Source: Betaproteobacteria bacterium
GTDB taxonomy: Bacteria; Pseudomonadota; Gammaproteobacteria; Burkholderiales; Rhodocyclaceae
Length of the DNA: 64,000 bases
Assembly (NCBI GenBank): GCA_016705475.1
Contig: JADIYD010000007.1
Location: 184,991-248,990, forward strand
Direction of reading: 5' to 3'
The notes under the pieces were generated by a model. The model was not told the DNA's origin and did no database searches. It saw only the letters and a program-made list of their open reading frames with translations. Within the stretch, counting starts at the first letter, position 1. Every line of letters begins with the position of its first letter. This document shows, one piece after another, positions 43,980 through 54,705 of this stretch. A program made the position numbers and the translations under genes.

Positions 43980-44669
43980 TTACTCGGCGCTGGGCGGCAG
44001 CCATTTGAGCCGCCGGAACGCCCATTCCGTGGCCCACAGGCCGAAGTAGGTCGCAAACCACGCAAAAATGGTGTCGGACAGGAAATGTCCGCCCGCCGTC
44101 ATGCGCACCACGGCGAGCAGCGTGGCGGTGGCCAGGCTGGCCAGCAGCCAGCGGCGCCGCACGGCAGGGGCTGCCAGCCAGCCGAAGGCCATGACGAAGG
44201 CCGCGGTCGCCACATGACCGCTGACGAAGGAGCAATTCTTCGGGCACTGGTCGGTCATCACGAAGGCCGGCGTAAATTTGAGCGGCCCGCCGAAGGCTTC
44301 CACCGTCGCCGGCCGGGCTCGGTGCCAGCCGTCCTTGAGCGTGGCATCGACGAGCAGTACTGGCCCCAGAAGCGCCGCAGCAAGCAGGAAGCCGAAGGTC
44401 GCACGCCGGGCATGCAGCCAGTGGAGGCGCTTGATGCTGCCGAGTAGCAGCCCTGCGGCGAGTATGGCGAGCAGCGCCTGACCGACGCGCGGTGTGCCGC
44501 GGTAGAGAAGTTCGAAGAACGGCCAGTTACCGCCGGAAAAGGCCCAGCGGCCATCCTGATAAACAGCACCGCTGGCGGCCAGGTCAACTTCCGGAAACGC
44601 CACGAAGAGCACCGCGAGCAGCGCGAAAACGACGCCCGCGATGCGAAGCTCAATAGCCCTTGAAGTCAT
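43980..44669 (-). CDS. PAP2-superfamily membrane phosphatase (LpxE-like character)
   Basis: This 229-residue protein has about six membrane helices and the three PAP2 motifs: KDGWHRARP, SFVSGHVATA and RMTAGGHFLSD. Members remove phosphate from membrane lipids such as undecaprenyl pyrophosphate or lipid A. It overlaps the stop of the upstream glycosyltransferase, so the three minus-strand genes form one operon. That context favours an envelope-lipid substrate, but the exact one is unknown. Confidence 0.85.
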   Translation of the reverse strand: MTSRAIELRIAGVVFALLAVLFVAFPEVDLAASGAVYQDGRWAFSGGNWPFFELLYRGTPRVGQALLAILAAGLLLGSIKRLHWLHARRATFGFLLAAALLGPVLLVDATLKDGWHRARPATVEAFGGPLKFTPAFVMTDQCPKNCSFVSGHVATAAFVMAFGWLAAPAVRRRWLLASLATATLLAVVRMTAGGHFLSDTIFAWFATYFGLWATEWAFRRLKWLPPSAE

Positions 44670-46112
44670 GCAGCAGGTAAACATCCATGTCGCGGCTGGT
44701 CGTCGCGTCGAGCGGCACCTTCAGGCTCGCCAGTTTTTCGATGCGGGCGAAGCGGGGGGCGAAATCGGCACCAAGCGCGTTATCGGTGACCAGGATCGCA
44801 TCCTTGCCGACGTAGGGGCGCAGGTCGGTCGTCAGCTTGTAATGATCGCTGGCGATGCCGGAGGGGTTCCAGCTGGCGGCGGCCGGGTTCAGGTCGCGCA
44901 GTTCGTAGAGCATGTGGGCGAGCAGGGTGCGATTGTCGGCGACCAGAACGGCGTCCGGGTGGGCCTGCAGGATCGGCTTGAGTTGGCGGCCCAGTTCATC
45001 CCAGCCCATGGCGCGTTTGAACGGGTTCAATTTGGCCTGTTTTTCCGGGTTGACCGCAGCAATGACCTGCGGCCAGTGATAGACGAGCCCGACAATCAGT
45101 AGATTGATCGCCAGCCCGGCGATCAGCAGCTTTTTCTTCTCGCGTTGCAGCAGCCAGGCCACGGCGGCGATGACGGCCGGCGCGAAGGCGGGGGCCGCCC
45201 AGTTGGCGTTGGCGCTGCTTTTCATGGCCTGCGCCGAAACGACGATCCACAGCGGTAGCGCGAACCAGAGCAGGAGCCGGGTCCGGTCGTCGTGCCAGCT
45301 TTCGCGAACACGCACGAGGAGCAGCACGAAAACGCTGCCGAGCACCGGCCCTAAAGCCACCCACTGCGCCGCCCAGAATTCGCCAAGCGAAGCCAGTCCT
45401 CCGCCGGATTGACGGTTCAAGGTGATGTCGGCGGTGTGCTTGAGCGTCGGGAAATCGTGGGTGACATTCCAGATGATGTTCGGCGACAGGATCAAGAACG
45501 CCAGGCCGACCGCCAGCCAGGGCTTGGCCGAGGCCAGTCGTGACCAATGAAAGGCGAGCAGGAACAGGAAGGCCGCGCCGAGCCAGGCCGCCATGGTGTA
45601 TTTGGAAAGCAAGCCGAGGCCGCAGACGAGCCGAGCAGCAGCCAGTCGGCCCACGAGTCGCTATCCAGCGCCCTCAGGAACGCCAACAGTGCCATTGCCC
45701 AGAACAGCGTGAGCAGGGCATCGGTCGATACAAACAGGCCGAGCCAGGAAAAAATCGGCAGGGTTAAAACGGCAATGGCTGACCAGAAAGCAACGCGCTC
45801 GTCGTAAAGCCGGCGGGCAATGCCCCAACAGGCAGCAGCGGCGAGCGGGTAGCAGAGCATGGACAGTGCCTTGACGCCAACCATCCCGTCGCCGAACAGC
45901 GCGGTGGACAGCCAGATCAGCGTGGCGACGCCGGGCGGCTTGGAGAAGTAGCCCCAATCGAGATGCTGCGCCCAGGTCCAGTATTGCGCCTCATCGATGT
46001 AGAGCGAAATGCCCAGATTGGGCAGCAGCCAGAAACGCCAGGCAAGCAGCGCGGCCGTCAGGCCAAACAGCCATTTCACGCTGTTTTTGCCGTTGACCGC
46101 AGCAGAAGTCAC
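44650..46112 (-). pseudogene. GT-C (ArnT/PMT-like) polyprenyl-linked glycosyltransferase, frameshifted
   Basis: Two frames join into about 487 residues. The first (from 46112) has LYIDEAQYWTWAQHLDWGYF and SKPPGVATLIWLST, the first periplasmic loop of ArnT-type enzymes with its acidic catalytic site. The second has many membrane helices and a soluble C-terminus. The break is near 45635; adding one C gives LLLGLVCGLGLLSKYT, so a base loss in a CC run is likely and the real gene is probably intact. It would transfer a sugar from a polyprenyl carrier to lipid A or another periplasmic acceptor. Confidence 0.8.
45026..45060 (+). repeat. Short dispersed repeat, copy C
   Basis: Similar to copies A and B but inside the GT-C coding region, where the opposite strand encodes AAVNPEKQAKLN. 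A weaker match lies at 46072-46103 in the first codons of the same gene. Confidence 0.4.
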
Positions 46113-47121
46113 GCCGATTTGTGCCAGCCTTCGTCAGCCGCCAGAACGCGTTCCGGGCGCGCCGAATACGAGCGGATGGTGCCGGATTCGAAGTAGATGC
46201 GGGCCAGCAGTTCGGACAGCACGCCGGTCGTGATGAAGTGGATGCCCGCAATCAGCGTGCCGATGCCGACGATGAGCAACGGACGGCCGCCGATGTTCTC
46301 GCCGAGGCCGAACTTGACCCAGGCCAGCCAGGTCATGATCAGCCCGGAGAGGGCCGTCAGGCCGAGGCCGATGCCGCCGAAGAAATGGCCGGGGCGGGCG
46401 CGGAAGCGCATGAAGAAATAGACGGCGATCAGATCGAGAATGACCCGGAAGGTGCGCGAAATGCCGTACTTCGAGACGCCGGCCGTGCGTGCATGGTGCG
46501 TCGTCGGCTCCTGCGCAATGCGGCGGGGCGTCGTTACGGTGGCCAGCCAGGCCGGGATGAAACGGTGCATTTCGCCGTACAGGCGCACGCTCTTGATCAC
46601 GCTGCCGCGGAAAGCCTTGAGGCTGCAGCCGTAATCGCGCAGATGGACGCCGGTCATGCGGGCGATCAGCTTGTTGGCAATCTTCGACGGAATCTTGCGC
46701 AGGATCAGGCCGTCCTGGCGGTTCTGCCGCCAGCCGGCAACGAGGTCGAGGTCTTCGTTGATGAGTCGGGCAACCATGCGCGGGATGTCGACCGGATCGT
46801 TCTGCAGATCGCCGTCCATGGTCACGATGACGTCGCCGCGCGCAGCGTCGATGCCGGCCTGCATGGCGGCGGTCTGCTTGAAATTGCGGGTCAGCTCGAC
46901 GACGCGGACGTGCGTGCCGTATTCGCGCGAACGCACTGCACGGCGCGATCCACCGTCGCATCGCTGCTGCCGTCATCGACCAGCACCAGTTCCCACGGAT
47001 GCTGGTAACCGGCCAGTGCCTCATGCACCCGCTTGACCAGCGGCGCGATGTTGTCTTCCTCGTTGTAGAACGGGACGACGATGGACAGGCTGTGCGGGGC
47101 AATCGAAAGTTCGGTGCTCAT
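46109..47121 (-). pseudogene. GT2 polyprenyl-phosphate glycosyltransferase (ArnC/DPM-like), frameshifted
   Basis: The product begins MSTELSIAPHSLSIVVPFYN, with LVLVDDGSSDATVDRA (nucleotide-sugar binding), then MDGDLQNDP, LIRxxK-like basic segments, and two C-terminal membrane helices. The frame breaks near 46926; one extra G restores VQCVR-EYGTHVRVVEL. Such enzymes load a sugar onto undecaprenyl phosphate, which the adjacent GT-C would then use. It overlaps that gene by four bases. A homopolymer error is the likely cause of the break. Confidence 0.8.
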
Positions 47122-47300
47122 GGGTGAATCCGGCGGGAAAGGCGGCATTTTAATCCAAAAGCGCTGCAAGGGCGGCGCTGTGGCGCTTTAATATAGAATT
47201 TTGGGTTGGCAAATTTTGCGCTTAATCAATAGCATGACTCGCATGGCAGCGGTTTTGCCGTCAAGCAAAGCGATTCTCCTAAGGTAGGAAATTATTACTC

Positions 47301-49295
47301 ATGTCTAACCAGTTTCTTGTCCAGTACATTGCAGCAGCCAACGCTGCCAATGCCAACGGCCAATACGCCAGCGCGTGGACTGGTGTCAGCGGGCGATTGG
47401 TCTGTCGCCCAAGCTCCCTGAGGCGTGGTACAACCTTGGGCTGGCCTATCGCGGTCTTGGGCAACTGGATCAGGCCATGACCGCACTGAAAAAACAGATG
47501 GCCTGACCCGCGATAACCCTGATGCGCAGAATAGCGTTGGTCTGCAATTGCTCGAGCTAGGTGCATTTCGCGAGGCTGAACGATGCCTAAATCGCGCCCA
47601 GTTTCTCGCCCCCGCTTTCGTCTACGCGTACTCCAATCTGGGAATGCTGCGTCAGATGCAGGGCCGTTTCGATGAGGCTGAAACATCATTTAGAAAAGCG
47701 ATCCAGATTCGACCTGATTTGGCCCCCCTCTATGTGAATCTGAGCGGATTGCAGAACCTTCGGAAACGGCATGAGCTTGCCGAGGAGGCGGCACGCAGGG
47801 CGATCGACCTTGATCCCGGCTCTTGTAAAGCCTGGAGTAGCCTGGGTTTGATCCAGGTGGAACAAAGGCGCTACAAGGATGCTGCCGACTCCTTTGCCAG
47901 AAGTTTGGCGCTGGCACCTCTGGCGGATTATGTGTTGGGCGATTTGATGCACTCCAGAATGCATGTCTGCGACTGGGCTGGCTTTGACGAGAGTTTGGCC
48001 CGGATGAAGGAGCAAGTTGGTGAGGGCAGGAAGGTTGTCAATCCTTTTTCAGTCTTGGCGCTTACCGCTGATCTGGCGATTCTTCGAAAAGCGGCCGAGG
48101 TTTTTGCGTTGCATCAACGCTCCGAAGCGTTCCGCCTCGGACCTGTTTCAAAGCGGGCGCGCCACGACAGAATCCGTATCGGATACTACTCAGCGGATTT
48201 TCACGAACATGCCACCGCATACCTGATGGCCGAATTGTTCGAGTTGCATGACAAAAATCGATTCGAGCTCGTGGCGTTTTCATTCGGGCCTGAAACCGGG
48301 GATCCAATGCGGCAGCGGTTATCGAGCGCTTTTGACCGCTTTGTTGATGTCCGCCTAAGAACGGATAGAGAAGTGGCACTCTTGTCCCGGGAAATGGGCA
48401 TTGATGTTGCCATCGACCTCAAGGGCTATACCGAGGACAGTCGACCGGGAATATTTGCCTGTCGCACCGCACCTGTGCAGGTGAGTTATCTTGGTTTTCC
48501 CGGCACGATGGGCGTGAATTTTATGGACTACATCATTGCTGACAAAACGCTGATTCCAACAGGGAGCCAGTCAGGCTATTCGGAAAAAATCGTCTATCTT
48601 CCGAACAGTTATCAGGTTAACGATGCAAAACGGGTAATTTCCTCGCGGGCGTTCACCCGCGAGGAGTTGGGTTTGCCTGCGTCCGGGTTTGTGTTTGCCT
48701 GCTTCAACAACACTTACAAGATTACGCCCGCAGTCTTTGCTGCTTGGATGCGCATCCTGATGCGTGTGGGCGACTCCGTGCTGTGGTTGTTCGAAACCAA
48801 CTCGGATGCGGTGGACAACCTGCGCAAGGAGGCCGCAGCGCGGGGTGTTGATCCTTGCCGCCTGGTTTTTGCCAAACGGCTGCCGCTGCCAGAACACCTG
48901 GCACGTATCCGCATGGCGGACCTCTTTCTGGATACCCTGCCATGTAACGCCCACACTACAACCAGCGATGCGCTGTGGGCGGGATTGCCCGTCCTGACGT
49001 GTCCGGGAGAGTCCTTTGCCTCCCGGGTGGCAGCCAGTCTTCTCAATGCGATAGCCTTGCCGGAGCTGATAGCCGATTCGCCAGAGGCCTATGAAAACAG
49101 GGCTCTTGAACTGGCGGGTGATCCGGTTCAGCTTGAGCCATCAGGCGCAAGCTTGCCGAGAATCGAAATACTGCACCCTTGTTTGATTCGCGCTTGTTTG
49201 CAAGGCACATTGAGGCTGCCTATGTGGCGATGTATGAGCGCTACCAGTCGAATCTGGCACCCGAACATATTATGTCGAGTGAGACGTGTCCGTGA
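47301..49295 (+). pseudogene. TPR / SPINDLY-type (GT41) O-GlcNAc-transferase-like protein, frameshifted
   Basis: The start MSNQFLVQYIAAANAANANG leads into TPR repeats (NPDAQNSVGLQLLELGAFRE, then YAYSNLGMLRQMQG) and a GT41 catalytic domain with HEHATAYLMAELFELHD, CFNNTYKITPAVF and NAHTTTSDALWAGLPVLT. The frame changes near 47370, near 47510 and near 49140; the last shift restores a normal ending (RHIEAAYVAMYERYQ). Bacterial members glycosylate proteins or are involved in surface glycan formation. The donor and target are unknown. Most of the gene (47515-49130) is continuous. Confidence 0.8.
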
Positions 49296-49571
49296 GTAAA
49301 GTCGGGGCTGTGTCGCCGCGTCATTGTTTCAGCGATGGCTGATCTGAGGGACAATATGAAATTGCCTTCGCTCCTTCGTGCCGCCTGCGAGCACTCCACC
49401 ACAATGTCTGGGGGGCTGGCCAAACAGAATAAAAGGATAGCCGCGATATGCTGCTGATGATCGAGCAGCGTCATCCGGGGTTCATGGCATCGTAACGTCC
49501 CACGAATCCTTGCCCGTCATGGGGTTCGTGGCTCTTGACGTTTCATGAGGGACCCCCTCATCCCTAAAAAT
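49296..49571. other. Gap before the second integrase, no gene seen
   Basis: No supported gene. There is a strong imperfect hairpin (CCACGAATCC with GGGGTTCGTGG, about 49499-49532) and a second one (ATGAGG with CCTCAT, about 49544-49560). Both lie beside the direct repeats and may belong to an attachment region. Confidence 0.5.
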
Positions 49572-49616
49572 GCGGGTATGAAAACGGGTATCAGGGAGCA
49601 CGTTGCCGATACCCGC
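49572..49616 (+). repeat. Integrase arm-site-like repeats at the second integrase
   Basis: GCGGGTAT (49572) and ACGGGTAT (49584) are 12 bp apart, as at both ends of the argJ island, with an inverted copy ATACCCGC at 49609-49616. Confidence 0.6.
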
Positions 49617-49844
49617 TTTGACGCGGCTCAGTGGCGCCAAAACAACTCAGGTGTTCATCATGTCGGCTGCGATGCAGGAGGGCGAAGGTGAGTACGCCGG
49701 GTTGGTTTCCACCTGCAATGACCCTGTATGCCCTCATATTCCGGATCGCATCTCGGGCCGGGGCCTTGATGTACCAAAAATGACTGCGAAGATGGATTTC
49801 AGTTCGGCCCGCCTGTGCGCGCCTGTGAATTCCGAGGAGCAGCC

Positions 49845-51039
49845 ATGTCACTCACCGACATCAAAATTCGTCAGGCCAAGGCCATCGAGAAGCCGCTGAA
49901 GCTCGCTGACGCGAATGGTCTGTACCTGGAGGTAAAACCCAGCGGCGCGAAACTCTGGCGTTATCGGTATCGCATCGCCGGCAAGGAGAATCTCTATGCC
50001 ATTGGCGATTACCCGACAATCACTTTGGCTGAGGCGCGGAAGGCCCGCGATGAAGCACGTGAACTGATCAAGAAAGGGCTGCATCCCGCCCATGCCCGTC
50101 AGAACGAACGGCTCCTGAAGATTGCCGCCAACAACGACACATTCAAGGCTATCGCCGAGGAGTGGAAAGAGAAGAAGCGCAGTGGCTGGGCGCCCTACTA
50201 TCTGCAGCAGATCGAGCGCGGCATGAAGGCCGACATCTACCCGCGCATTGGACGCTTGCCCATCCGGGCCGCGACATCGGCAGATATTCTCGCCATCCTT
50301 GACCGTGCATCCAGGCGTGGCGCTGAGACAGTGGCTATCAATTTGCGTCAATGGTGCTCCGCAGTTTTTCGATACGCGGTGGCAACGCTGCGGGCGGACA
50401 ACGATCCAGCCGCCGCACTACGCGGCGCGATCATTCGACCCCTGTCAACCACAGCAAGCCTTTGTCCCGTGAGGACATCGCCGACTTCCTGAAGCGACTC
50501 GACGCGTATGGCGGCAATCGCACGACGGCGATCGCCCTGCGGCTTCTGCTGCTGACGTCCGTCCGCACCGTCGGAGATGCGCAAGGCTGAGTGGACCGAC
50601 TTCAATCTCGATGAATCCGAAATGGCGCATCCCCTGCTGAAAAATGAAGATGCGGCGCACGCACATCGTGCCACTGGCCCGAAACACTGTTGATCTGTTG
50701 CGGGAACTCCAGCAGATCACCGGCGCCGGGCGATGGCTTTCCCGAACAATCGCCGCCCGCGTGATGTGATGAGCGCCACCACGGTCAATCGGGCGCTGGA
50801 GCACATGGGCTATGCCTCAGGCGCCGTCACCGGGCATGATTTCGCGCCACCGCTCTACTCGCCTGCACGAGATGGGGTTCCGGTCGAATTCATCGAATTG
50901 CAGCTGGCACACGTTGAGCGGAACCGGTGAAAGCCGCCTACAATCATGCGGACTACTTACCGAGCGGCGGCAGATGGTGCAAGCCTGGGCAGATTGGCTG
51001 GATGGAATAGCGGGTGCGGACAAGGGCTCTGGGCATTAA
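49845..51039 (+). pseudogene. Second P4-type integrase, multiply frameshifted
   Basis: The first 190 residues are continuous and closely resemble the argJ-island integrase (KLADANGLYLEVKPSGAKLW; ENLYAIGDYPTITLAEARK). After about 50430 the frame changes repeatedly, yet catalytic-domain sequence continues: KAEWTDFNLDE, ITGAGRW, then HDF-RATASTRLHEMGF and ELQLAHVERN-VKAAYNHAD. Nearly every break is undone by one base in a short homopolymer, for example GGG for GG before the final VKAAYNHA. GGAG precedes the ATG. The gene may be intact in the organism. Confidence 0.8.
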
Positions 51040-51067
51040 ATCCGCCGCGCGATCAAGCCAGGCCGGC

Positions 51068-52153
51068 CTAAACCACCTTCGTTTTTCCACAATAGGCGTT
51101 CAGGCTATTGAACGCCCGTGGCCGAGGCGGGCCGTACTTCCCGTCGTGCCTGCAGATCGAGCGTCGGGTCGACGTTTGAACCGCCAGCGACTGGCGGCGG
51201 CATTCCCGTCATGCCCTCGTAGTCGTTCGGCGGCGCCCTGGTGGCGTGCCGCGGGGCACCACCCCAAACCCGCACGAGTGACGCCGAACCGCTCCATCAC
51301 ATAGCGCAGCCGGCGGCATGGCCTGCTGCAAGCTCAATCGCGGATCGCTGACGCTTTCATGAACGCCAACCGTGACCCGGCGCGCATAGTCGATCGCTGC
51401 CAGACGTGCAGCGTTATTGATGGGGAAGAGGCGTTCCCGCCCGCCCTTGGTGCCCGGTGTGTGTCCAGGCAAAGGCCGCACCGCCGTCGGACTTCCCCGC
51501 CTGTGCGGCGCTGATCACGTCGGTATGCGGGCGGAACATGACGCTCTCCTTGAAACGCAGCTGGAGCGCCTGCATCAGTTTGCGGGAGGCGGCGGCATGC
51601 ACGTCGTAGGCCTCGACTCCTTGATGACGGTGTCCATGTCGACGCCCTGCGCGCGCCACGACTTGTCGAGGCCGGCCGCCAAGCTGCGTTGATACAGCTT
51701 CGGATCATCGAAGTAGCATTGGATCGGCTTCAGCAGCTTCGGCTTGCCGATCCAGCCGGCGAAGGTTTTCCAAAGCTGAAGTAGGTCTGATCGTCGCAGG
51801 GCTCATCCGTCCGGCAGCGCTTCTTCCCGCCAGTAGCTGAGTGACGGCTTCACATGGCGACTGTTGAAGGAGCGCGGGTCCAGCTTGAAGTGCTTCTGGA
51901 TGCCCGCGTAGAAAATCGAACAGCCAGGTGCAGAAGCGCGTGCGCTCCGCCATCGTCTTGCGGCTCACGCCCTGGGCTTGCTGCTGTGCTGCCAATCAGC
52001 TGCTGCAGGATCAACTGCAGTACGTAGCCACTGCGCTTGGGGCTCAAGGGAATGTCGTCCAGTGCAGGCTGTTCGTAGGTGCAGGGACCGCTCACGGCGC
52101 TTGCCGTGTCGTGGGGTGGTGCGGTCGTTCCGTCCGTTGCTTTGCTTGTCCAT
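51068..52153 (-). pseudogene. Integrase-domain protein (ICE-type tyrosine recombinase), multiply frameshifted
   Basis: Fragments in all three frames line up in order: MDKQSNGRNDRTTPRHGKRR, VSRKTMAERTRFCTWLFDFL, KTFAGWIGKPKLLKP, KSWRAQGVDMDTVI, LMQALQLRFKESVMFRPHTD, GGRERLFPINNAARLAAIDY, SVSDPRLSLQQAM, and an end with SLNAYCGKTKVV. These match the integrase-domain proteins I know from genomic islands and ICEs, with a catalytic Tyr near the end. It is convergent with the second integrase, 28 bases away. Role in transfer or maintenance is inferred. Confidence 0.7.
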
Positions 52154-53298
52154 GGCATCTTTCCTTTTTCCATTCGTCGATTCGGTGGAACCCGGCGTTC
52201 GTGCATCGGCGGGTTCCGGGCGCCGATGCCAAGTTAGTGTTTGCCGCCATCGCCAGAGCGACGGCGGCGCGAGGTGCGTAAAGTGATCGCCAGCCAGCAT
52301 GCGTCGGCGCAATGTGGCGTTCGGCCGTAGCGAACCAGGTTCGCGGGGAATCCCGAGGCAATCCCGAGGCGTGACCTCCGGTACGGTGCCTGAGCGGCAC
52401 TGCGAACTCGTTCCCCATCGCCGGCTTGACTGGCAACGTCCGTTCCGCGACGGACGCGCAATGCCGTTAACGCGGCCGTGGCGCCGCACCGAGGTGCGGC
52501 AGCGCACGGCTGACCGAGGTCAGGGCGTGAGTGCAAGGGGGAAGGAACTCGAACGCCGGCCCCGCAGGGCTGGCGTCATTCGCGGCCTGGAACAGGCGCG
52601 AGAATGGAAAGGGCCGGAGGCAGTCGCAGCGAAGTGCGAGCGCCGGCAGGAAGGTGCTCAAGGCACCGGTGGTCGGGCCACCGTCGATGGCATCGCCGCT
52701 CGGGGCGGAGGATGCCCAAGGCGCATCCTCGTTTCCCTTGCATCGGGTGCGAAGGAAAGAACTGGCGCCATGGTCAAGCCATGGGCCGCGCCACTATCAA
52801 CAACAAAACACCTGGGACGCCAAGCGTCCGAACAACACAGGCGCTCAAGGCGCCAAGGTAAAGATCACCACTCAAAGGGCTTGCGTTTCCGCGCGCGATG
52901 CACGCCGGGCCGCTAGCTGACCGGGCTGATGCAGTTTCATTGTGGCGCTGGAAACGCGCCCTTGCAATCCCGAAATTGCCGATTAGCGTGCCGCGAGCCG
53001 CAAGCGCCCGGATTTACCGTGGCCTTGATACGGCATCGTTCTACCTCTGGTTCCGAAGCGATGAGCATGGTGGCAGCGCAGGGCCTATTGCCGTGTCACC
53101 CCAGTTCAAATCGGGTGTGTGGCAGGGCTCGGAAGCGATGCCTGCTCCGGGCCTTGGTACTGCACCGTCACTCCGATCACAGCACAGTGCCACTGGAGAT
53201 CGAGTGCGGCGTGGTTGACGGACCGCCCACCCGAATTACCGGGTTGAAACGGGCATGTGGTGCGAGACGCTGGACAGGTCTTTCCAGGGAGAACTGTC
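52154..53298. other. GC-rich stretch without a confident gene
   Basis: Several short open frames occur on both strands but none shows family character, and frameshifts may hide a gene. Visible structure includes a tandem 11-bp repeat (AATCCCGAGGC at 52349 and 52360) and an inverted repeat around GGAACCC and GGGTTCC near 52190-52230. A plus-strand frame ending at 52920 (TTQRACVSARDARRAAS) is the longest protein-like segment. Confidence 0.4.
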
Positions 53299-53770
53299 AT
53301 GCCAACGCTGCAAGCCATCCACGGGCGCCTGGTCGAGGTGCGCCGTTTTACCAACGTCCATCTCAGACATTGGCCGTCGCCCACTCGGCCCAACCGACCG
53401 TTACGAACTGTGGATCAAGCCGCCCCATGGCGCCGAGCGCAAGTTCATCATCAACACGCGAATCATGCCGGCGCGGCGGGGCACGAGGTGAGTCTGATCG
53501 TCACCGCGCACAAAGGTGCCGCAGGTACTGGGACCGGGCCAACTGGTCCTCGATCGATGGTGTCAATTACGCGCGCACCGATGCGCCGTCGCTGGTCCGG
53601 GCCTGGGACTTTGTGGTGTTGCCGGCAGCGTTCCTGGCCGCGGCTATCCTTTACGGAGATATCGGCATGGTGCTGCCGTTCCGGCGGCGGTGGCGTATTT
53701 ATGACGGCCGCCTTCGGGCGGGCGGCGCGGACCCGGCGGCGCCCAGGACCGGGCTATCGATGCGGAAAGC
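53299..53770 (+). pseudogene. Putative small membrane protein, frameshifted
   Basis: The start MPTLQAIHGRLVEVRRFTNV runs into GPTDRYELWIKPPHGAERKF in another frame, then INTRIMPARRGHEVSLIVTA, WSSIDGVNYARTDAPSLVRA, and a hydrophobic C-terminal part (LPAAFLAAAILYGDIGMVLP). It reads as one protein of about 155 residues with a beta-rich soluble domain and one or two membrane helices. I do not know the family. Start and end are approximate because at least three frame changes are needed. Confidence 0.45.
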
Positions 53771-53802
53771 GCCCGGACGAGCTGATCTGTGCGGACGCTG
53801 CA

Positions 53803-54176
53803 ATGACCATCCGCTTTGGCAACCAAGTGAGGCTGGCCTCGCGCGATCGCTTCCGGCTGATGCTGCTCATCGAGCGCGACCCCGGCGACATCGTGTCATT
53901 CGCCGAGTTGGTAGGCGTTGATGCAGCGGCATCGCGCCCAAGTGCGGGGTATCCCGCGACGCCGAATTCCTGCGCTGGCTGGATGTACAGGGAAGGGAGT
54001 GGAACCGGTTGGGGCCGGGCAGAGGCTATCCGTGGATGCTCGACAACATCCGCCACAAGTGGTTGTTGGCGACAGTGACAATCCCCGCGGAGATCATTCA
54101 TCGCGGCAAGTATACGTCAATGACCACAACAGTCCCGATGGCTCAAGCGACGACATGCTGTGGAGCCGACGATTGA
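53803..54176 (+). pseudogene. Hypothetical protein, frameshifted
   Basis: The frame starting MTIRFGNQVRLASRDRFRLM continues through GDIVSFAELVGVDAAASRP. After a shift near 53940 it reads FLRWLDVQGREWNRLGPGRG, then NIRHKWLLATVTIPAEII. The sequence looks protein-like throughout once shifted, so a gene of about 124 residues is likely. No family is recognised. Confidence 0.4.
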
Positions 54177-54705
54177 TATCTCAAGTCAGATCCCCGATGG
54201 ATCGTTACTGGCCCAAGGGCCACCGTGGGCGATACACTGCTGTGTGCCGCCGGTGGCAACTTGTCTTGCTGCTGCGGCCATGGTCCGTCTGGGCTTTGAA
54301 GGCCGCATTTTTGCGCCCCGTTTTACTGAAGCTGTTGATGCTCCTCAACGACGATCCATCTCGATCAATCAGGAGTTTCCGCTTGGCTGGAGCGTCGTCC
54401 GGTGAATTTTGCAGGGTCGACGAATTATCTGGGCACGCAGGACGATGCGGTCGCCGAGTTGGCGACCCTTGCAACAACATCTAACCGCGCGTTGCTCTGC
54501 TACGACGTAGAGCATAATTTCTCGCCATCGGTCGATGGTGGCTGTCGCGGTAAAAGAACTGACCTGTGCCCGATGAAGCAACTGACATGCGAGTGATGTC
54601 AGAACCGAAAACCGCCCGTTGTTAATACTATGCGTCCAGTCAACTGTGGAAATAGGACCACGCAGATCTATTCAGATGCATTTACGGTTGTGAAAGGGTG
54701 CAACA
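54177..54705. other. No confident gene
   Basis: Short frames on both strands break often and none shows recognisable motifs. The GC content falls through this stretch toward the T6SS-linked region. A hidden frameshifted gene cannot be excluded. Confidence 0.4.

Noticed and set aside
42284..44065. 593-residue minus-strand frame across trpE
   Set aside because: Antisense of trpE and its terminator, with no motif.
49296..49844. A tRNA gene as the target of the second integrase
   Set aside because: The hairpins here do not form a cloverleaf and no conserved TTC-type loop sequence in the right place was seen.
54160..54405. A PAAR-like T6SS tip protein in the gap before the caspase gene
   Set aside because: Only a few words (GDTLLCAAGG) are suggestive, the frame breaks at once, and no PAAR repeat could be confirmed.
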